NCBI GenBank assembly: GCA_965261645.1
Contig: CBDHDJ010000002.1
Coordinates: forward strand, 1 to 64,000
Length of the DNA stretch: 64,000 bases
Direction of reading: 5' to 3'
From: CBDHDJ01 sp965261645
GTDB taxonomy: Bacteria; Pseudomonadota; Alphaproteobacteria; SHVV01
This document shows, piece after piece, positions 48,765 to 58,066 of the stretch (position 1 is the stretch's first letter; every line of letters starts with the position of its first letter). Under the pieces are notes generated by a model. That model was given only the letters and a program-made list of their open reading frames with translations. It made no database searches and was not told the DNA's origin. The position numbers and the translations under genes were made by a program.

Positions 48765-49360
48765 ACGGAATCGTGCCAGCGCTCAGACGAGGCGAGTGGC
48801 GCTGTGTCCGTCTCGATGTCGTCTTGTGGCGGAGCTTCGCGGCAAATGCGCGGCACGAGGTCCTGGAGCTCGATGAAATTGTCGGCCTGGCGGCGCAACT
48901 CGTCGGCGACCATGGGCGGCGATGACCGCACAGTGGAAACCACCGAAACAATGATGCCCCGGCGCTGTACCGCTTCAACCACTCGGCGGAAATCCCCGTC
49001 GCCGGAGAACAGGATGGCGTGATCGAGGTGCGCCGCCATCTCCATGACATCGACGGCCAGCTCGATATCCATATTGCCTTTGAGCTTGCGCCGCCCGGCG
49101 GAGTCGGTGAATTCCTTGGTCGGCTTGGTGACCATGGTGTAACCGTTGTAGTCCAGCCAGTCGACAAGTGGCCGGATGGGCGAATACTCCTGATCTTCGA
49201 TCAGGGCGGTGTAATAAAAAGCGCGGATGAGCCGACCGCGGGAGCCGAATTCGGTCAGCAGGCGCTTGTAGTCGATGTCGAAATTAAGCGCCCGTGCCGC
49301 GGCGTAGAGGTTGGCACCGTCGATGAAGAGACCTAGTCGCTCCTGAAAATGAGAGCCCAT
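48761..49360 (-). CDS. NYN/LabA-like PIN-fold domain protein
   Basis: 199 residues. The NYN nuclease-like core has acidic residues at the expected places: RLGLFIDGANLYAAARALNF (Asp), GNMDIELAVDVMEMAAHLDH (Asp, Glu, Asp) and AILFSGDGDFRRVVEAVQRR (Asp-x-Asp), then VSVVSTVRSSPPMVADELRR. Family members resemble LabA/DUF88 proteins and may process RNA. It is coupled to the uracil-DNA glycosylase gene. The start ATG 49360 has only weak ribosome-binding support. Confidence 0.9.
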   Translation of the reverse strand: MGSHFQERLGLFIDGANLYAAARALNFDIDYKRLLTEFGSRGRLIRAFYYTALIEDQEYSPIRPLVDWLDYNGYTMVTKPTKEFTDSAGRRKLKGNMDIELAVDVMEMAAHLDHAILFSGDGDFRRVVEAVQRRGIIVSVVSTVRSSPPMVADELRRQADNFIELQDLVPRICREAPPQDDIETDTAPLASSERWHDSV

Positions 49361-49595
49361 GATATTTGGTCCTTGGCGATGAATTGCGTCGAAATGACCC
49401 AGCCATCACGTGATCCTCGATCGCCGTGTGGCCGGAATCGTTGGGGCACATGCCTTGTTTTAGCGATGGAAGACATCTCAATTGGCTTCAGTTATGAACG
49501 TCCATCCTATCCATGAATAATCTAATGATGGACCAATCTTGGGCAAGGGGGGAGATTGGATCGTTCCCAGCCCCGCTCGCCACCGGCGCGTGCCG
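49361..49595. promoter_or_regulatory. Divergent intergenic region between NYN gene and folK
   Basis: About 235 bp, less GC-rich than the genes around it. It must contain outward promoters for the minus-strand NYN-udg pair and the plus-strand folK-rpoZ genes. No tRNA, repeat or dyad operator stands out. TGAATAATCTAATGATGG (49512-49530) is the most AT-rich part. Confidence 0.4.
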
Positions 49596-50114
49596 ATGAT
49601 CCTCATCGGTCTCGGCGCCAATCTGCCGAGCGCGGGTTATGGCGCGCCGCGCGCCATACTGGAAGCGGCGTTAGGACGCTGCGCGGAGTCTGGACTCAAG
49701 ATCGCGCGCTCTTCTCCCTGGTATCGCAGCGCACCTGTACCGGAGTCTGATCAGCCCTGGTATGTGAATGGTGTGGCCGTCGTCGAAACCAACCTCACGC
49801 CCCTCAGCCTGCTGAACGCTCTGCACGATATCGAGCGCACGTTCGGCCGCGTCCGCCGCGTGCGCAACGAATCGCGTGAGCTCGATCTCGACCTTTTGGC
49901 TTACGAGGATATCGTCGTCGAATCCGCCGGAGACGCAGAACTCGTCTTGCCTCATCCTCGGCTTCATGATCGCGCCTTTGTTCTTTACCCGCTCAGGGAT
50001 GTCGCGCCGCTATGGCGCCACCCTGTTTCGCACCGCAGCGTGGATGAGCTCATCGCCGGGCTGGCGGGGCCCCAAACCATCGAACGCTTGGCGGAATCGG
50101 AGGAGCCGATCTAG
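49596..50114 (+). CDS. folK: 2-amino-4-hydroxy-6-hydroxymethyldihydropteridine diphosphokinase
   Basis: 172 residues from ATG 49596 (GTG 49590 is two codons earlier). It transfers pyrophosphate from ATP to the pterin in folate synthesis. Family marks are ILIGLGANLPSAGYGAPRAI, SSPWYRSAPVPESDQPWYVN, LLNALHDIERTFGRVR, ESRELDLDLLAYEDIVVES (Asp-x-Asp for Mg-ATP) and LVLPHPRLHDRAFVLYPLRD. It lies upstream of rpoZ on the same strand. It looks complete. Confidence 0.95.
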   Translation: MILIGLGANLPSAGYGAPRAILEAALGRCAESGLKIARSSPWYRSAPVPESDQPWYVNGVAVVETNLTPLSLLNALHDIERTFGRVRRVRNESRELDLDLLAYEDIVVESAGDAELVLPHPRLHDRAFVLYPLRDVAPLWRHPVSHRSVDELIAGLAGPQTIERLAESEEPI

Positions 50115-50195
50115 AACCCGCCCCGAGCCTTGCCTTTGACGATACGAACGCCTATGTATTAGAGCTCCTGGATGGTATCTCACCGGAGGGCGTCG

Positions 50196-50615
50196 ATGGC
50201 TCGTATCACTGTTGAAGACTGTATTCCGCTAATTCCCAATCGTTTTGAGCTCGTTGTCATGGCCGCGCAACGGGCGCGAAAGATTTCGATCGGTGAATCG
50301 CTCACGGTCGAGCGCGATAACGACAAGAACCCGGTGGTTGCCTTGCGCGAGATCGCCGATGAAACCGTCGATCTCGACGAGCTCCGGCAATCTCTCGTTC
50401 GCGGGCTGCAAAAGCAAGTCGAGCCCGACGAGCCGGAGGAGGACGATATGGCCCTCCTCATGACCAGCGAAGAATGGGCCAGCGTGACCCAGGAGGCGCC
50501 GGAGGTCGAAGAGGAACCGGCCGCGGAGGAGGCGGCGACCGAGGCCGCTCCAGATCCCGGGGCTGCGGACGGTGGCGATGAGTCAGATGACGCCTCCAAG
50601 GCGGACAAGGACTGA
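50196..50615 (+). CDS. rpoZ: RNA polymerase omega subunit
   Basis: 139 residues from ATG 50196, with GGAGGGCG upstream. The N-terminal omega domain is MARITVEDCIPLIPNRFELV, then VMAAQRARKISIGESLTVER and NPVVALREIADETVDLDELR. It assists RNA polymerase assembly and ppGpp response. The C-terminus is a long acidic Glu/Ala/Asp-rich tail, common in alphaproteobacterial omega proteins. The ppGpp synthetase gene follows 115 bp downstream, a usual pairing. Confidence 0.95.
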   Translation: MARITVEDCIPLIPNRFELVVMAAQRARKISIGESLTVERDNDKNPVVALREIADETVDLDELRQSLVRGLQKQVEPDEPEEDDMALLMTSEEWASVTQEAPEVEEEPAAEEAATEAAPDPGAADGGDESDDASKADKD

Positions 50616-50729
50616 CGATCAAGTTCGAGGCGGCGACGTCAGGCCGATCGGCCTACACCGAATTATCCATTTGACGGCGAATTCTCCGCGGTTGGAGGGC
50701 GGTCGTTACGTGCGAGCGTCCGTACCGGC

Positions 50730-52880
50730 ATGACCGGTCGACTCGATCTGCTGGAGGGCTTCAGACCCGGCGACGCGACCGCCGATGAGGAGCTCTTGCG
50801 CAAGGCATACGCCTTCTCGATGGACGCGCACGGCACGCAAACTCGCGAATCCGGCGATCCTTATTTCTCCCATCCCGTCGAGGTCGCGAACATCGTCCAC
50901 CGTATGAACCTCGACAACGCGACCGTCATCACGGCGCTACTGCACGATACCGTCGAAGACACGTTGGCGACGCTCGATCAAATCGAGGACGCCTTCGGAT
51001 CCGAGATCGCCAGGTTGGTCGACGGCGTCACCAAGCTGTCGCTCCTCGAGTTGTCGTCGGACAAGACGCGACAGGCAGAAAATTTCCGCAAGCTGTTGCT
51101 CGCCATGTCGGCGGACCTTCGCGTGCTGTTGGTCAAACTGGCCGATCGGCTACACAACATGCAGACGCTGCCGTTCGTCCGCGACCCCGAAAAGCGCCGG
51201 CGCGTCGCGCTCGAAACAATGGAAATCTACGCGCCGCTGTCCGAGCGCATCGGGATGCAGGACATGAAAGAGGAGCTGGAGGACCTGTCGTTTGCCGAAC
51301 TCAACCCCGAGGCGCGTAACACGGTCACCGCCCGCTTGGAGTTCCTCCGCGAGCGGGGCGGTGATTTGGTCGTGCGCATCACCGACCAGCTCGGGCAGAC
51401 TCTCAGCCGCGCTTACGTCGACGCGTGGGTATCGGGCCGTGAGAAACGGCCTTATTCGATCTGGCGCAAGATGGAACGCAAGAACGTCAGCTTTGAACAA
51501 CTCGCTGACGTTATGGCCTTTCGCGTCGTTCTCAACACCGTGCCGCAGTGTTATGCGGCCCTCGGCGCGTTCCACAGCGCCTATCCGATGGTGCCCGATC
51601 GCTTCAAGGATTACATCTCGACACCGAAGCGCAACAACTACCGCTCGTTGCACTCCGCGGTCATCGGGCCAGAACAGCAGCGTATCGAGTTGCAGATCCG
51701 CACCTGGGAGATGCATCACGAAGCGGAGCTCGGTGTCGCGGCCCACTGGCAATATAAACAACCGGCCGATCCCAGCGACGGCAGCCAATATCAGTGGCTT
51801 CGCGAACTTCTCGAGATTCTCGAGCAAACCTCAAATCCGGAGGAGTTCCTCGAGCACACCAAACTCGAAATGTTCCAGGACCAGGTGTTCTGTTTTTCGC
51901 CGCGGGGCGATCTGATCGCCCTGCCACGGGGTGCGACGCCGGTGGATTTCGCCTATGCCGTACACACCGACGTCGGCGACAGTTGTGTCGGGGCCAAGGT
52001 CAACGGCGGCATTGCGCCCCTCGGTACGCGGCTCGAGAACGGCGATCAGGTCGAGATCTTACGCTCACGGGCGCAAAAGCCTGTTCCCGCGTGGGAGAAT
52101 TTCGTCGTCACCGGAAAGGCGCGCGCCGCTGTCCGCCGCTTCGTGCGTCAGCAAGAACGTGTCGAATATACCGATTTGGGACAAGCCATTGTCGAGAAGG
52201 ATTTCCGCGAAGGCGGTCACGAATACTCGCGCAAGGCGCTCGATGGCGCCCTCAAGGTCTTCATGTACAAAGGCGTTGACGATCTGCTCGCAGCGGTTGG
52301 CGAGGGGGTGTTGAGCGGCCACAAGGTTGTCGAGGCGATCTTCCCGGGCGAGAAGAAGCGGCGCGGCGCCGCGCGGCGTATGCTCCGCTTCATGCGGCCC
52401 CGCTCCCGGCCGCGCAAGGCCGGCGATCCGACGATCCCGATCCGCGGCCTCACGCCGGGGGTCGCCGTGCACTACGCCACCTGCTGCCATCCCCTGCCTG
52501 GCGATCGTATCGTCGGCATCATCACGACCGGTAAAGGCGTCACGATTCATACGATCGACTGCGATGCGTTGGAGAACCTCACAGATTCCCCGGAACATTG
52601 GCTCGATGTCTCGTGGACGCGCGATTCGGAGGAGCCCGAGCTTCACGTCGGCCGCGTGAAGGCCGTGGTCGCGAATGAGCCGGGCAGCCTGGCGAGCCTG
52701 TGCACGGCGATCGCGCGTAATCTGGGCAACATCAGCAATCTCAAGATCGTTAGCCGCTCACCCGACTTCTTCGAGATGGTCGTGGACATCGAGGTGCGTG
52801 ACGTCAAGCACCTGACCGATATCAGTGCGGCGTTGAGGGCGAGCCCTCAAATAAGTTCGATCAAGCGAATCCAGGGATAG
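50730..52880 (+). CDS. Bifunctional (p)ppGpp synthetase/hydrolase (Rel/Spo homolog)
   Basis: 716 residues, the full RSH architecture. The HD hydrolase domain has YFSHPVEVANIVHRMNLDNA and ALLHDTVEDTLATLDQIEDA, with VKLADRLHNMQTL. The synthetase domain has EKRPYSIWRKMERKNVSFEQ, DVMAFRVVLNTVPQCYAALG, STPKRNNYRSLHSAVIGPEQ and ELQIRTWEMHHEAELGVAAH. The TGS domain (DQVFCFSPRGDLIALPRGAT) and ACT domain follow at the C-terminus. The HDxxED motif is intact, so hydrolase activity is expected. The single RSH of alphaproteobacteria controls the stringent response. pyrE follows after 26 bp. Confidence 0.95.
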   Translation: MTGRLDLLEGFRPGDATADEELLRKAYAFSMDAHGTQTRESGDPYFSHPVEVANIVHRMNLDNATVITALLHDTVEDTLATLDQIEDAFGSEIARLVDGVTKLSLLELSSDKTRQAENFRKLLLAMSADLRVLLVKLADRLHNMQTLPFVRDPEKRRRVALETMEIYAPLSERIGMQDMKEELEDLSFAELNPEARNTVTARLEFLRERGGDLVVRITDQLGQTLSRAYVDAWVSGREKRPYSIWRKMERKNVSFEQLADVMAFRVVLNTVPQCYAALGAFHSAYPMVPDRFKDYISTPKRNNYRSLHSAVIGPEQQRIELQIRTWEMHHEAELGVAAHWQYKQPADPSDGSQYQWLRELLEILEQTSNPEEFLEHTKLEMFQDQVFCFSPRGDLIALPRGATPVDFAYAVHTDVGDSCVGAKVNGGIAPLGTRLENGDQVEILRSRAQKPVPAWENFVVTGKARAAVRRFVRQQERVEYTDLGQAIVEKDFREGGHEYSRKALDGALKVFMYKGVDDLLAAVGEGVLSGHKVVEAIFPGEKKRRGAARRMLRFMRPRSRPRKAGDPTIPIRGLTPGVAVHYATCCHPLPGDRIVGIITTGKGVTIHTIDCDALENLTDSPEHWLDVSWTRDSEEPELHVGRVKAVVANEPGSLASLCTAIARNLGNISNLKIVSRSPDFFEMVVDIEVRDVKHLTDISAALRASPQISSIKRIQG

Positions 52881-52906
52881 ATGGGAACCCGGCGCCGGCC
52901 GTCGAT

Positions 52907-53506
52907 ATGACCGACTCCCTGAGTGACAAACAGGTCCTCGATCACTTCCGCGCGACCGGCGCCCTGATGGAAGGGCATTTCCTGCTGACCTCGGGCCTGC
53001 ACAGCCCGGTCTATCTGCAGTGCGCGCTGGTCCTGAAGGACCCGTGGCGGGCTGACATCCTGTGTCGGGCGCTGGCGGAAAAGATCACCGGCGCCTTCGG
53101 CCCGGACGCCATCGATCTGGTGGTGTCACCGGCGATGGGGGGCGTTGTCGTGGGTTACGAAATGGGCCGCCAGCTCGGCGCGCCGGCGATCTTTTCCGAG
53201 CGGGTCGGGAATGATTTCGTGCTCGGGCGCGGCTTCGAAATACCCGAGGGCGCGCGCGTCCTGATGGCGGAGGACGTCGTGACGACGGGAAAATCAAGCC
53301 GCGAGTGTATCGCGTGCATTGCCGCGAACGGTGGGCGGACGGTGGCGGCATCGTGCCTGATCAACCGCAGCGATGGCGCCATCGAGCTCGGCGTGCCCCT
53401 CTACGAATTGGTGCGTATCCAGGCGCCAGTCTATGAGGCCGATGCGCTGCCGCCGGAGCTGGCTGAGATTCCAGCGATTAAGCCGGGCAGCCGTTCGCTC
53501 GCATGA
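52907..53506 (+). CDS. pyrE: Orotate phosphoribosyltransferase
   Basis: 199 residues. It adds ribose-5-phosphate from PRPP to orotate in pyrimidine synthesis. Visible features are HFLLTSGLHSPVYLQCALVL, VVSPAMGGVVVGYEMGRQLG and the PRPP-binding VLMAEDVVTTGKSSRECIAC. In that last segment a typical EDVVTTG-S loop is seen. The C-terminal IPAIKPGSRSLA is common in the alphaproteobacterial form. It starts at ATG 52907, 26 bp after the RSH gene, on the same strand as pdxJ. Confidence 0.95.
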   Translation: MTDSLSDKQVLDHFRATGALMEGHFLLTSGLHSPVYLQCALVLKDPWRADILCRALAEKITGAFGPDAIDLVVSPAMGGVVVGYEMGRQLGAPAIFSERVGNDFVLGRGFEIPEGARVLMAEDVVTTGKSSRECIACIAANGGRTVAASCLINRSDGAIELGVPLYELVRIQAPVYEADALPPELAEIPAIKPGSRSLA

Positions 53507-53625
53507 TCAGGCCGGGCGGGCCCGCTGAGCTTGGAGCGCCGGTCCGGCGTGGCCTCGCCGCGGCCGAACGTGGTAAACGTGCGCCCTGACGAGGGCTGTG
53601 CAGGATCCCGAAAGCGACCGGACAG

Positions 53626-54387
53626 ATGGTGATGGCCAGAGCCTTGCGCCTCGGCGTCAATATCGATCACGTTGCGACCATTCGCAACGCGAGGGGCGGT
53701 GGCCATCCCGACCCCGTTCGCGCTGCGCGCATGGCGGCGGCGGCTGGTGCCGATGGTATTACCGCTCACCTGCGCGAGGACCGGCGCCATATCTCGGACG
53801 ATGATATTCGCCGCCTGATCGAGACCATCGACTTGCCGATCAACCTCGAAATGGCGGCGACCGACGAGATGCGTGGTATCGCGATCCACCATCGCCCCCA
53901 CGCGGCGTGCCTTGTGCCAGAACGGCGCCAAGAGCTCACCACGGAAGGCGGGCTTGATGCCGCGGCCGGCGAGAGCCGCCTCGGCCCGATCGTCAGCTCA
54001 CTCAGCGAGGCGGGCTGCCGGGTCTCGCTGTTCATCGATCCCGAACGCGCCCAGCTCGACGCTGCCAAGCGCCTCGGTGCTCCGGTCGTCGAGCTGCATA
54101 CGGGCAGCTATTGTGAGGCTGGGGACGCCGCCCGGGAGAGCGAACTCCAGCGCCTGTTCGCCGCCGCCGTCTACGCCGAGGAAATTGGGCTCGAGTGCCA
54201 CGCGGGCCATGGCATCTCGTTCGAGACCGTGGGTCCCATCGCGGCCATTCCCACCATCGTCGAGCTCAACATCGGCCACTTCCTGATCGGCGAGTCCATC
54301 TTCGGCGGCTTGGAAAGCAGCGTCAAACGCATGCGCGCGCTGATGGATCAAGCCCGGGTCAGCGCGCTCGGCGCGCGGAGCGCCTGA
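53626..54387 (+). CDS. pdxJ: Pyridoxine 5'-phosphate synthase
   Basis: 253 residues from ATG 53626; ATG 53632 is an alternative two codons later. It forms PNP from 1-deoxyxylulose 5-phosphate and 3-amino-2-oxopropyl phosphate. The TIM-barrel signature RLGVNIDHVATIRNARGGGH is followed by ADGITAHLREDRRHISDDDI, INLEMAATDEMRGIAIHHRP, GLECHAGHGISFETVGPIAA and ELNIGHFLIGESIFGG. acpS begins 7 nt after its stop. The pdxJ-acpS-lepB-rnc-era order is a conserved proteobacterial cluster. Confidence 0.96.
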   Translation: MVMARALRLGVNIDHVATIRNARGGGHPDPVRAARMAAAAGADGITAHLREDRRHISDDDIRRLIETIDLPINLEMAATDEMRGIAIHHRPHAACLVPERRQELTTEGGLDAAAGESRLGPIVSSLSEAGCRVSLFIDPERAQLDAAKRLGAPVVELHTGSYCEAGDAARESELQRLFAAAVYAEEIGLECHAGHGISFETVGPIAAIPTIVELNIGHFLIGESIFGGLESSVKRMRALMDQARVSALGARSA

Positions 54388-54394
54388 GAGCCAC

Positions 54395-54805
54395 ATGGTC
54401 CTCGGACTCGGCAGCGACATCATCGACATCCGCCGTATCGAGCGCACGCTCGAGCGATTTGGTGAACGCTTCCTCGATCGCATCTTCACCGAAACCGAGC
54501 GGCGCAAGAGCGAAGGCCGGGCCGGCCGCGTGGCGTCCTACGCCAAGCGTTTCGCCGCCAAGGAGGCGTGCGCCAAGGCCCTCGGCACCGGATTTCGGCG
54601 CGGCGTCTACTGGCGCGATCTCGGCGTCGTCAACGCGCCCTCCGGAAAGCCCGCCATGGCGCTTACCGGCGGCGCTCTCGAAAGGTTGAACGAAATCACA
54701 CCGGAGGGCGCGCGCGCCCATATCGAGTTGACGTTGACCGACGACGATCCGATCGCCCAGGCGATCGTCCTCATCACCGCCGTCCGGGAGGATCCTTCGT
54801 CTTGA
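54395..54805 (+). CDS. acpS: Holo-[acyl-carrier-protein] synthase
   Basis: 136 residues. It moves 4'-phosphopantetheine from CoA to acyl carrier protein. The motif VLGLGSDIIDIRRIERTLER carries the metal-binding Asp, and ASYAKRFAAKEACAKALGTG carries the Glu-Ala-Lys-rich active-site helix. A central LTGGALERLNEITPEGARAH segment follows. The start is 7 nt after the pdxJ stop. lepB follows on the same strand after about 67 bp. Confidence 0.95.
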   Translation: MVLGLGSDIIDIRRIERTLERFGERFLDRIFTETERRKSEGRAGRVASYAKRFAAKEACAKALGTGFRRGVYWRDLGVVNAPSGKPAMALTGGALERLNEITPEGARAHIELTLTDDDPIAQAIVLITAVREDPSS

Positions 54806-54872
54806 TCGTTCCCGATGCGCACCGCTCCAGCGTCGGTGCCGCGACGTCCTTGCGCGCATAGCGTCGGCTGCC

Positions 54873-55631
54873 ATGGCACGGAAATCGAATAAGAAGGGCG
54901 GTCTCGGTGAGACTCTGCGAACGGTGGTCTATGCCGTCGTGATCGCCGTCGTCATCCGCACGTTCGCCTACGAGCCCTTCAACATTCCTTCCGAATCGAT
55001 GCTGCCCACGCTGCTGGTCGGCGATTATCTGTTTGTCTCCAAGTTCTCCTATGGCTACAGCCGTCACTCGCTGCCCTTCGGTCTGCCGTTGTTCAGCGGG
55101 CGCATCCTGACGCGCGAGACGCGCCGCGGCGATGTGGCCGTCTTCAAGCTGCCGAGCAACGATTCGACGGATTACATCAAGCGGATCATCGGCCTGCCCG
55201 GCGACCGGGTGCAAATGAAGGACGGCCTTCTCCATGTGAACGGCGAAGCGGTGCGGCGCGAGCGCATCGAGGATTTCCGTTATCGTAATTCCTTCGGCCG
55301 CGAGTATCTGGTGCCGCAGTATTTGGAGTCCTTGCAAAACGGCATGAGTTACCGCACGCTCGATTTGGAGCCGCAGGGCACGTATGACAACACAGCGGTT
55401 TTCGTCGTGCCGGCCGGTCACTACTTCGCCATGGGTGACAACCGCGATAATTCCCTCGACAGCCGGGCGCCGCCAAGTCGGCTCGGCGTAGGTCTCGTGC
55501 CGGCGGAGAATCTCGTGGGTCGGGCCGAAACTCTGTTTTTCTCGACGGACGGCAGCGCCGCCTGGTGGGAGGTGTGGCGCTGGCCTTTCGCGACGCGTTT
55601 CGGCCGCATCTTCCAGGGTGTGAGTGGTTGA
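54873..55631 (+). CDS. lepB: Signal peptidase I
   Basis: 252 residues, anchored by one N-terminal helix (ETLRTVVYAVVIAVVIRTFA). The catalytic Ser is in FNIPSESMLPTLLVGDYLFV, and the catalytic Lys is in DSTDYIKRIIGLPGDRVQMK. The conserved GHYFAMGDNRDNSLDSRAPP closes the active site. It cleaves signal peptides of exported preproteins. Its stop overlaps the GTG of rnc by 8 bp. Confidence 0.96.
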   Translation: MARKSNKKGGLGETLRTVVYAVVIAVVIRTFAYEPFNIPSESMLPTLLVGDYLFVSKFSYGYSRHSLPFGLPLFSGRILTRETRRGDVAVFKLPSNDSTDYIKRIIGLPGDRVQMKDGLLHVNGEAVRRERIEDFRYRNSFGREYLVPQYLESLQNGMSYRTLDLEPQGTYDNTAVFVVPAGHYFAMGDNRDNSLDSRAPPSRLGVGLVPAENLVGRAETLFFSTDGSAAWWEVWRWPFATRFGRIFQGVSG

Positions 55632-56349
55632 ACGCGAAATAATGCAGCAGGCCCGCCTCGATCAGCTCGCTTCACGTCTTCGACACCGCTTCGCGCGGCC
55701 CGAATTGCTCGTCCAGGCGCTATTGCACCCGAGCGCGTTGCCCCATCAGCCGGGCTCGGCGAGCGATTTCGAGCGTCTCGAATTTCTCGGGGACCGGGTC
55801 CTCGGCCTGGTGATCGCCGATCTCCTCAGCGGGCGTTTTCCCGGCGCCGATACCGGCGCGATGGCGCGCCGCTACAATGCGCTCGTGCGTCGCGAGACGC
55901 TCTCGGAGGTTGCCGGGGCGCTCGGCCTCGGTGATTGTCTTGAGCTTTCCAAAGGAGAGAGCGAAGGGGGCGGGCGCGACAATCCCGCCATCTTGGCCGA
56001 CGCCTGTGAGGCGGTGATCGCGGCGTTGTATCTGGACGGCGGCCTGGCGGCGGCGCAGCGCTTCATTCACCGCTATTGGGCGGACCGGATGGCGGCGTTG
56101 ACCACGCCGCCCACCGACGCCAAGACGGCGCTCCAAGAGTGGGCGCTCTCACTCGCAAGGCCCGCGCCGACCTACCGTGAGGTCGAGCGTGTCGGGCCAG
56201 CCCATGAGCCCGTGTTCACCGTTGAGGTCACTGTCGAAGGACTCCCGCCGACCAGCGGATCGGGCCGGTCCAAGCGGCAGGCGGAGCAAGCGGCCGCCGA
56301 GGCCTTGCTCGAGATCGCTGGAGCGAGCGTGGAGGCCGCGAATGGCTGA
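55624..56349 (+). CDS. rnc: Ribonuclease III
   Basis: 241 residues from GTG 55624; ATG 55642 is an internal alternative. It cuts double-stranded RNA in rRNA processing. The catalytic signature FERLEFLGDRVLGLVIADLL and the second acidic cluster NPAILADACEAVIAALYLDG are present. A C-terminal dsRNA-binding domain (DAKTALQEWALSLARPAPTY to GRSKRQAEQAAAEALLEIAG) follows. It overlaps lepB upstream and era downstream by 8 bp each, forming a coupled operon. Confidence 0.96.
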   Translation: MVEREIMQQARLDQLASRLRHRFARPELLVQALLHPSALPHQPGSASDFERLEFLGDRVLGLVIADLLSGRFPGADTGAMARRYNALVRRETLSEVAGALGLGDCLELSKGESEGGGRDNPAILADACEAVIAALYLDGGLAAAQRFIHRYWADRMAALTTPPTDAKTALQEWALSLARPAPTYREVERVGPAHEPVFTVEVTVEGLPPTSGSGRSKRQAEQAAAEALLEIAGASVEAANG

Positions 56350-57298
56350 GAACGGCACCCCCGCTGCATCGCCTGGATCGGGTGCCGCGGGGGCGGCCAC
56401 GCGCTGCGGCTTCGTCGCTCTCATCGGTGCGCCCAACACCGGCAAGTCCACCCTGCTGAACGCCTTCGTTGGCAGCAAGGTCTCCATCGTGACACCCAAG
56501 GTCCAGACCACGCGCAGCCGCATTACCGGCATCGCCCTCAACGGGCCGGCCCAGCTCATCTTCGTCGACACGCCGGGGATCTTCGCGCCGCGCCGGCAAC
56601 TCGACCGCGCGATGGTCGCCGCCGCCTGGGCGGGGGCGCATAACGCCGATATCGTGGTCCACCTGATCGACACCTCGCGTGCCCGCGACGAACGGGTCGA
56701 TGAAGAGAGCGAGCGCATCATCGGCGGCCTGCGTGACGCGGGGCGCAAGGCCGTGTTGGCGCTCAACAAGATCGATCTGGTGGCCAAGCCGGCGCTGCTC
56801 GCGCTGACGAGGCGGCTGAACGAGGAGGGCATCTACTCGGAAATCCTCATGATATCGGCACTGACCGGCGATGGGCTGGATGGTCTCCTCGCCTACCTCA
56901 CCGACCGCGTGCCGCCGGGTCCGTGGCTCTATCCCGAGGACCAGATCGCGGACATCCCCCTCCGCTTGCTGGCGGCCGAAATAACCCGCGAGCAGATCTT
57001 TCTCAAGCTCCACAAGGAGCTGCCCTACGCCGCGACGGTCGAGACCGAAAGTTGGGAGGAGCGCGACGACGGCAGCGCGCGCATCGATCAGGTGATCTAC
57101 GTTCAGCGGCCCACCCAAAAGGCCATCGTTCTCGGCAAGGGCGGCCATCAGATCAAGGACATCGGCGCCGCCGCCCGCGCCGAGTTGGAAACCATCCTCG
57201 AACGCAAGGTCCATCTCTTTCTGTTCGTGAAAGTGCGCGAGAAGTGGCCGGATGATCCGGCGCGTTACCGCGAGATCGGCCTCGAGTTTCCTGGCTGA
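56342..57298 (+). CDS. era: GTPase Era
   Basis: 318 residues from ATG 56342, overlapping the rnc stop. It binds 16S rRNA in small-subunit assembly. G motifs are GFVALIGAPNTGKSTLLNAF (G1), TTRSRITGI (G2), FVDTPGIFAPRRQLDRAMVA (G3), VLALNKIDLVAKPALLALTR (G4) and LMISALTGDGLDGLL (G5). The C-terminal KH domain contains QKAIVLGKGGHQIKDIGAAA and LFVKVREKWPDDPARYREIG. A short Ala/Gly-rich N-terminal extension precedes G1. recO starts 3 bp later. Confidence 0.96.
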   Translation: MAENGTPAASPGSGAAGAATRCGFVALIGAPNTGKSTLLNAFVGSKVSIVTPKVQTTRSRITGIALNGPAQLIFVDTPGIFAPRRQLDRAMVAAAWAGAHNADIVVHLIDTSRARDERVDEESERIIGGLRDAGRKAVLALNKIDLVAKPALLALTRRLNEEGIYSEILMISALTGDGLDGLLAYLTDRVPPGPWLYPEDQIADIPLRLLAAEITREQIFLKLHKELPYAATVETESWEERDDGSARIDQVIYVQRPTQKAIVLGKGGHQIKDIGAAARAELETILERKVHLFLFVKVREKWPDDPARYREIGLEFPG

Positions 57299-57301
57299 GG
57301 G

Positions 57302-58066
57302 ATGGACTGGACGGACGAGGGCATCGTCCTTGCGGCGCGCAAGCACGGTGAATCGGCGGCGATCGTCAATCTGATGACACGCGCGCACGGGCGCCACGCC
57401 GGGCTGGTGCGCGGGGGTGCAGGGCGCCGGGCGCGCGGGGTGCTGCAACCCGGCAACGAAGTGACGGCGAGCTGGCGGGCGCGGCTCGCCGAGCATCTCG
57501 GCACCTATACCTGCGAGCTCGCCCGAGCGCGGGCGGCAGGCGTTCTCCATGATCCGCTTTGCCTGGCCGGCTTGACCGCGGCGTGTGCGCTCACCGACGC
57601 GACCCTGCCCGAGCGCGAACCCCACGCAGCGGTCTTCGCGGGTCTAGGGCACCTGCTCCAGCAGATCGAGGGATCGGACCAATGGCCGGCCGATTACGTC
57701 CGGTGGGAGATCGCGCTCCTGCGAGAGCTCGGTTTCGGCCTCGATCTCAGCAGTTGTGCGGTGAGCGGGGCACGCGAGGGCTTGGCCTATGTCTCGCCCA
57801 ACTCGGGCCGGGCCGTCACCGCGGCCGCCGCCGAGCCCTATCGCGACCGTCTGCTCAGGCTGCCGGCATTTGTGCTGGCGCACGATGACGAGGGGGCCTG
57901 GGATGGCTCGGCGCCCGATATCGTGGCCGGGCTCGCGCTCGCCGGCTATTTCCTGGAGAACCATGTTCTGGGCCCGCAGAACGCGCCGCTACCGGCGGCG
58001 CGGCTACGACTGGTGGACCGCTTTTCCCGCGGTGCCACAATATCTGGTGGTATAGTTCCCTCATGA
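57302..58066 (+). CDS. recO: DNA repair protein RecO
   Basis: 254 residues. It helps RecA load at gapped DNA. The N-terminal OB fold (MDWTDEGIVLAARKHGESAA, then IVNLMTRAHGRHAGLVRGGA) is typical. The helical middle contains LLRELGFGLDLSSCAVSGAR, and the C-terminal part is LAGYFLENHVLGPQNAPLPA with RLRLVDRF. Only a few cysteines remain, so a zinc site is uncertain. Its stop overlaps the parC ATG by ATGA (58063-58066). Confidence 0.93.
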   Translation: MDWTDEGIVLAARKHGESAAIVNLMTRAHGRHAGLVRGGAGRRARGVLQPGNEVTASWRARLAEHLGTYTCELARARAAGVLHDPLCLAGLTAACALTDATLPEREPHAAVFAGLGHLLQQIEGSDQWPADYVRWEIALLRELGFGLDLSSCAVSGAREGLAYVSPNSGRAVTAAAAEPYRDRLLRLPAFVLAHDDEGAWDGSAPDIVAGLALAGYFLENHVLGPQNAPLPAARLRLVDRFSRGATISGGIVPS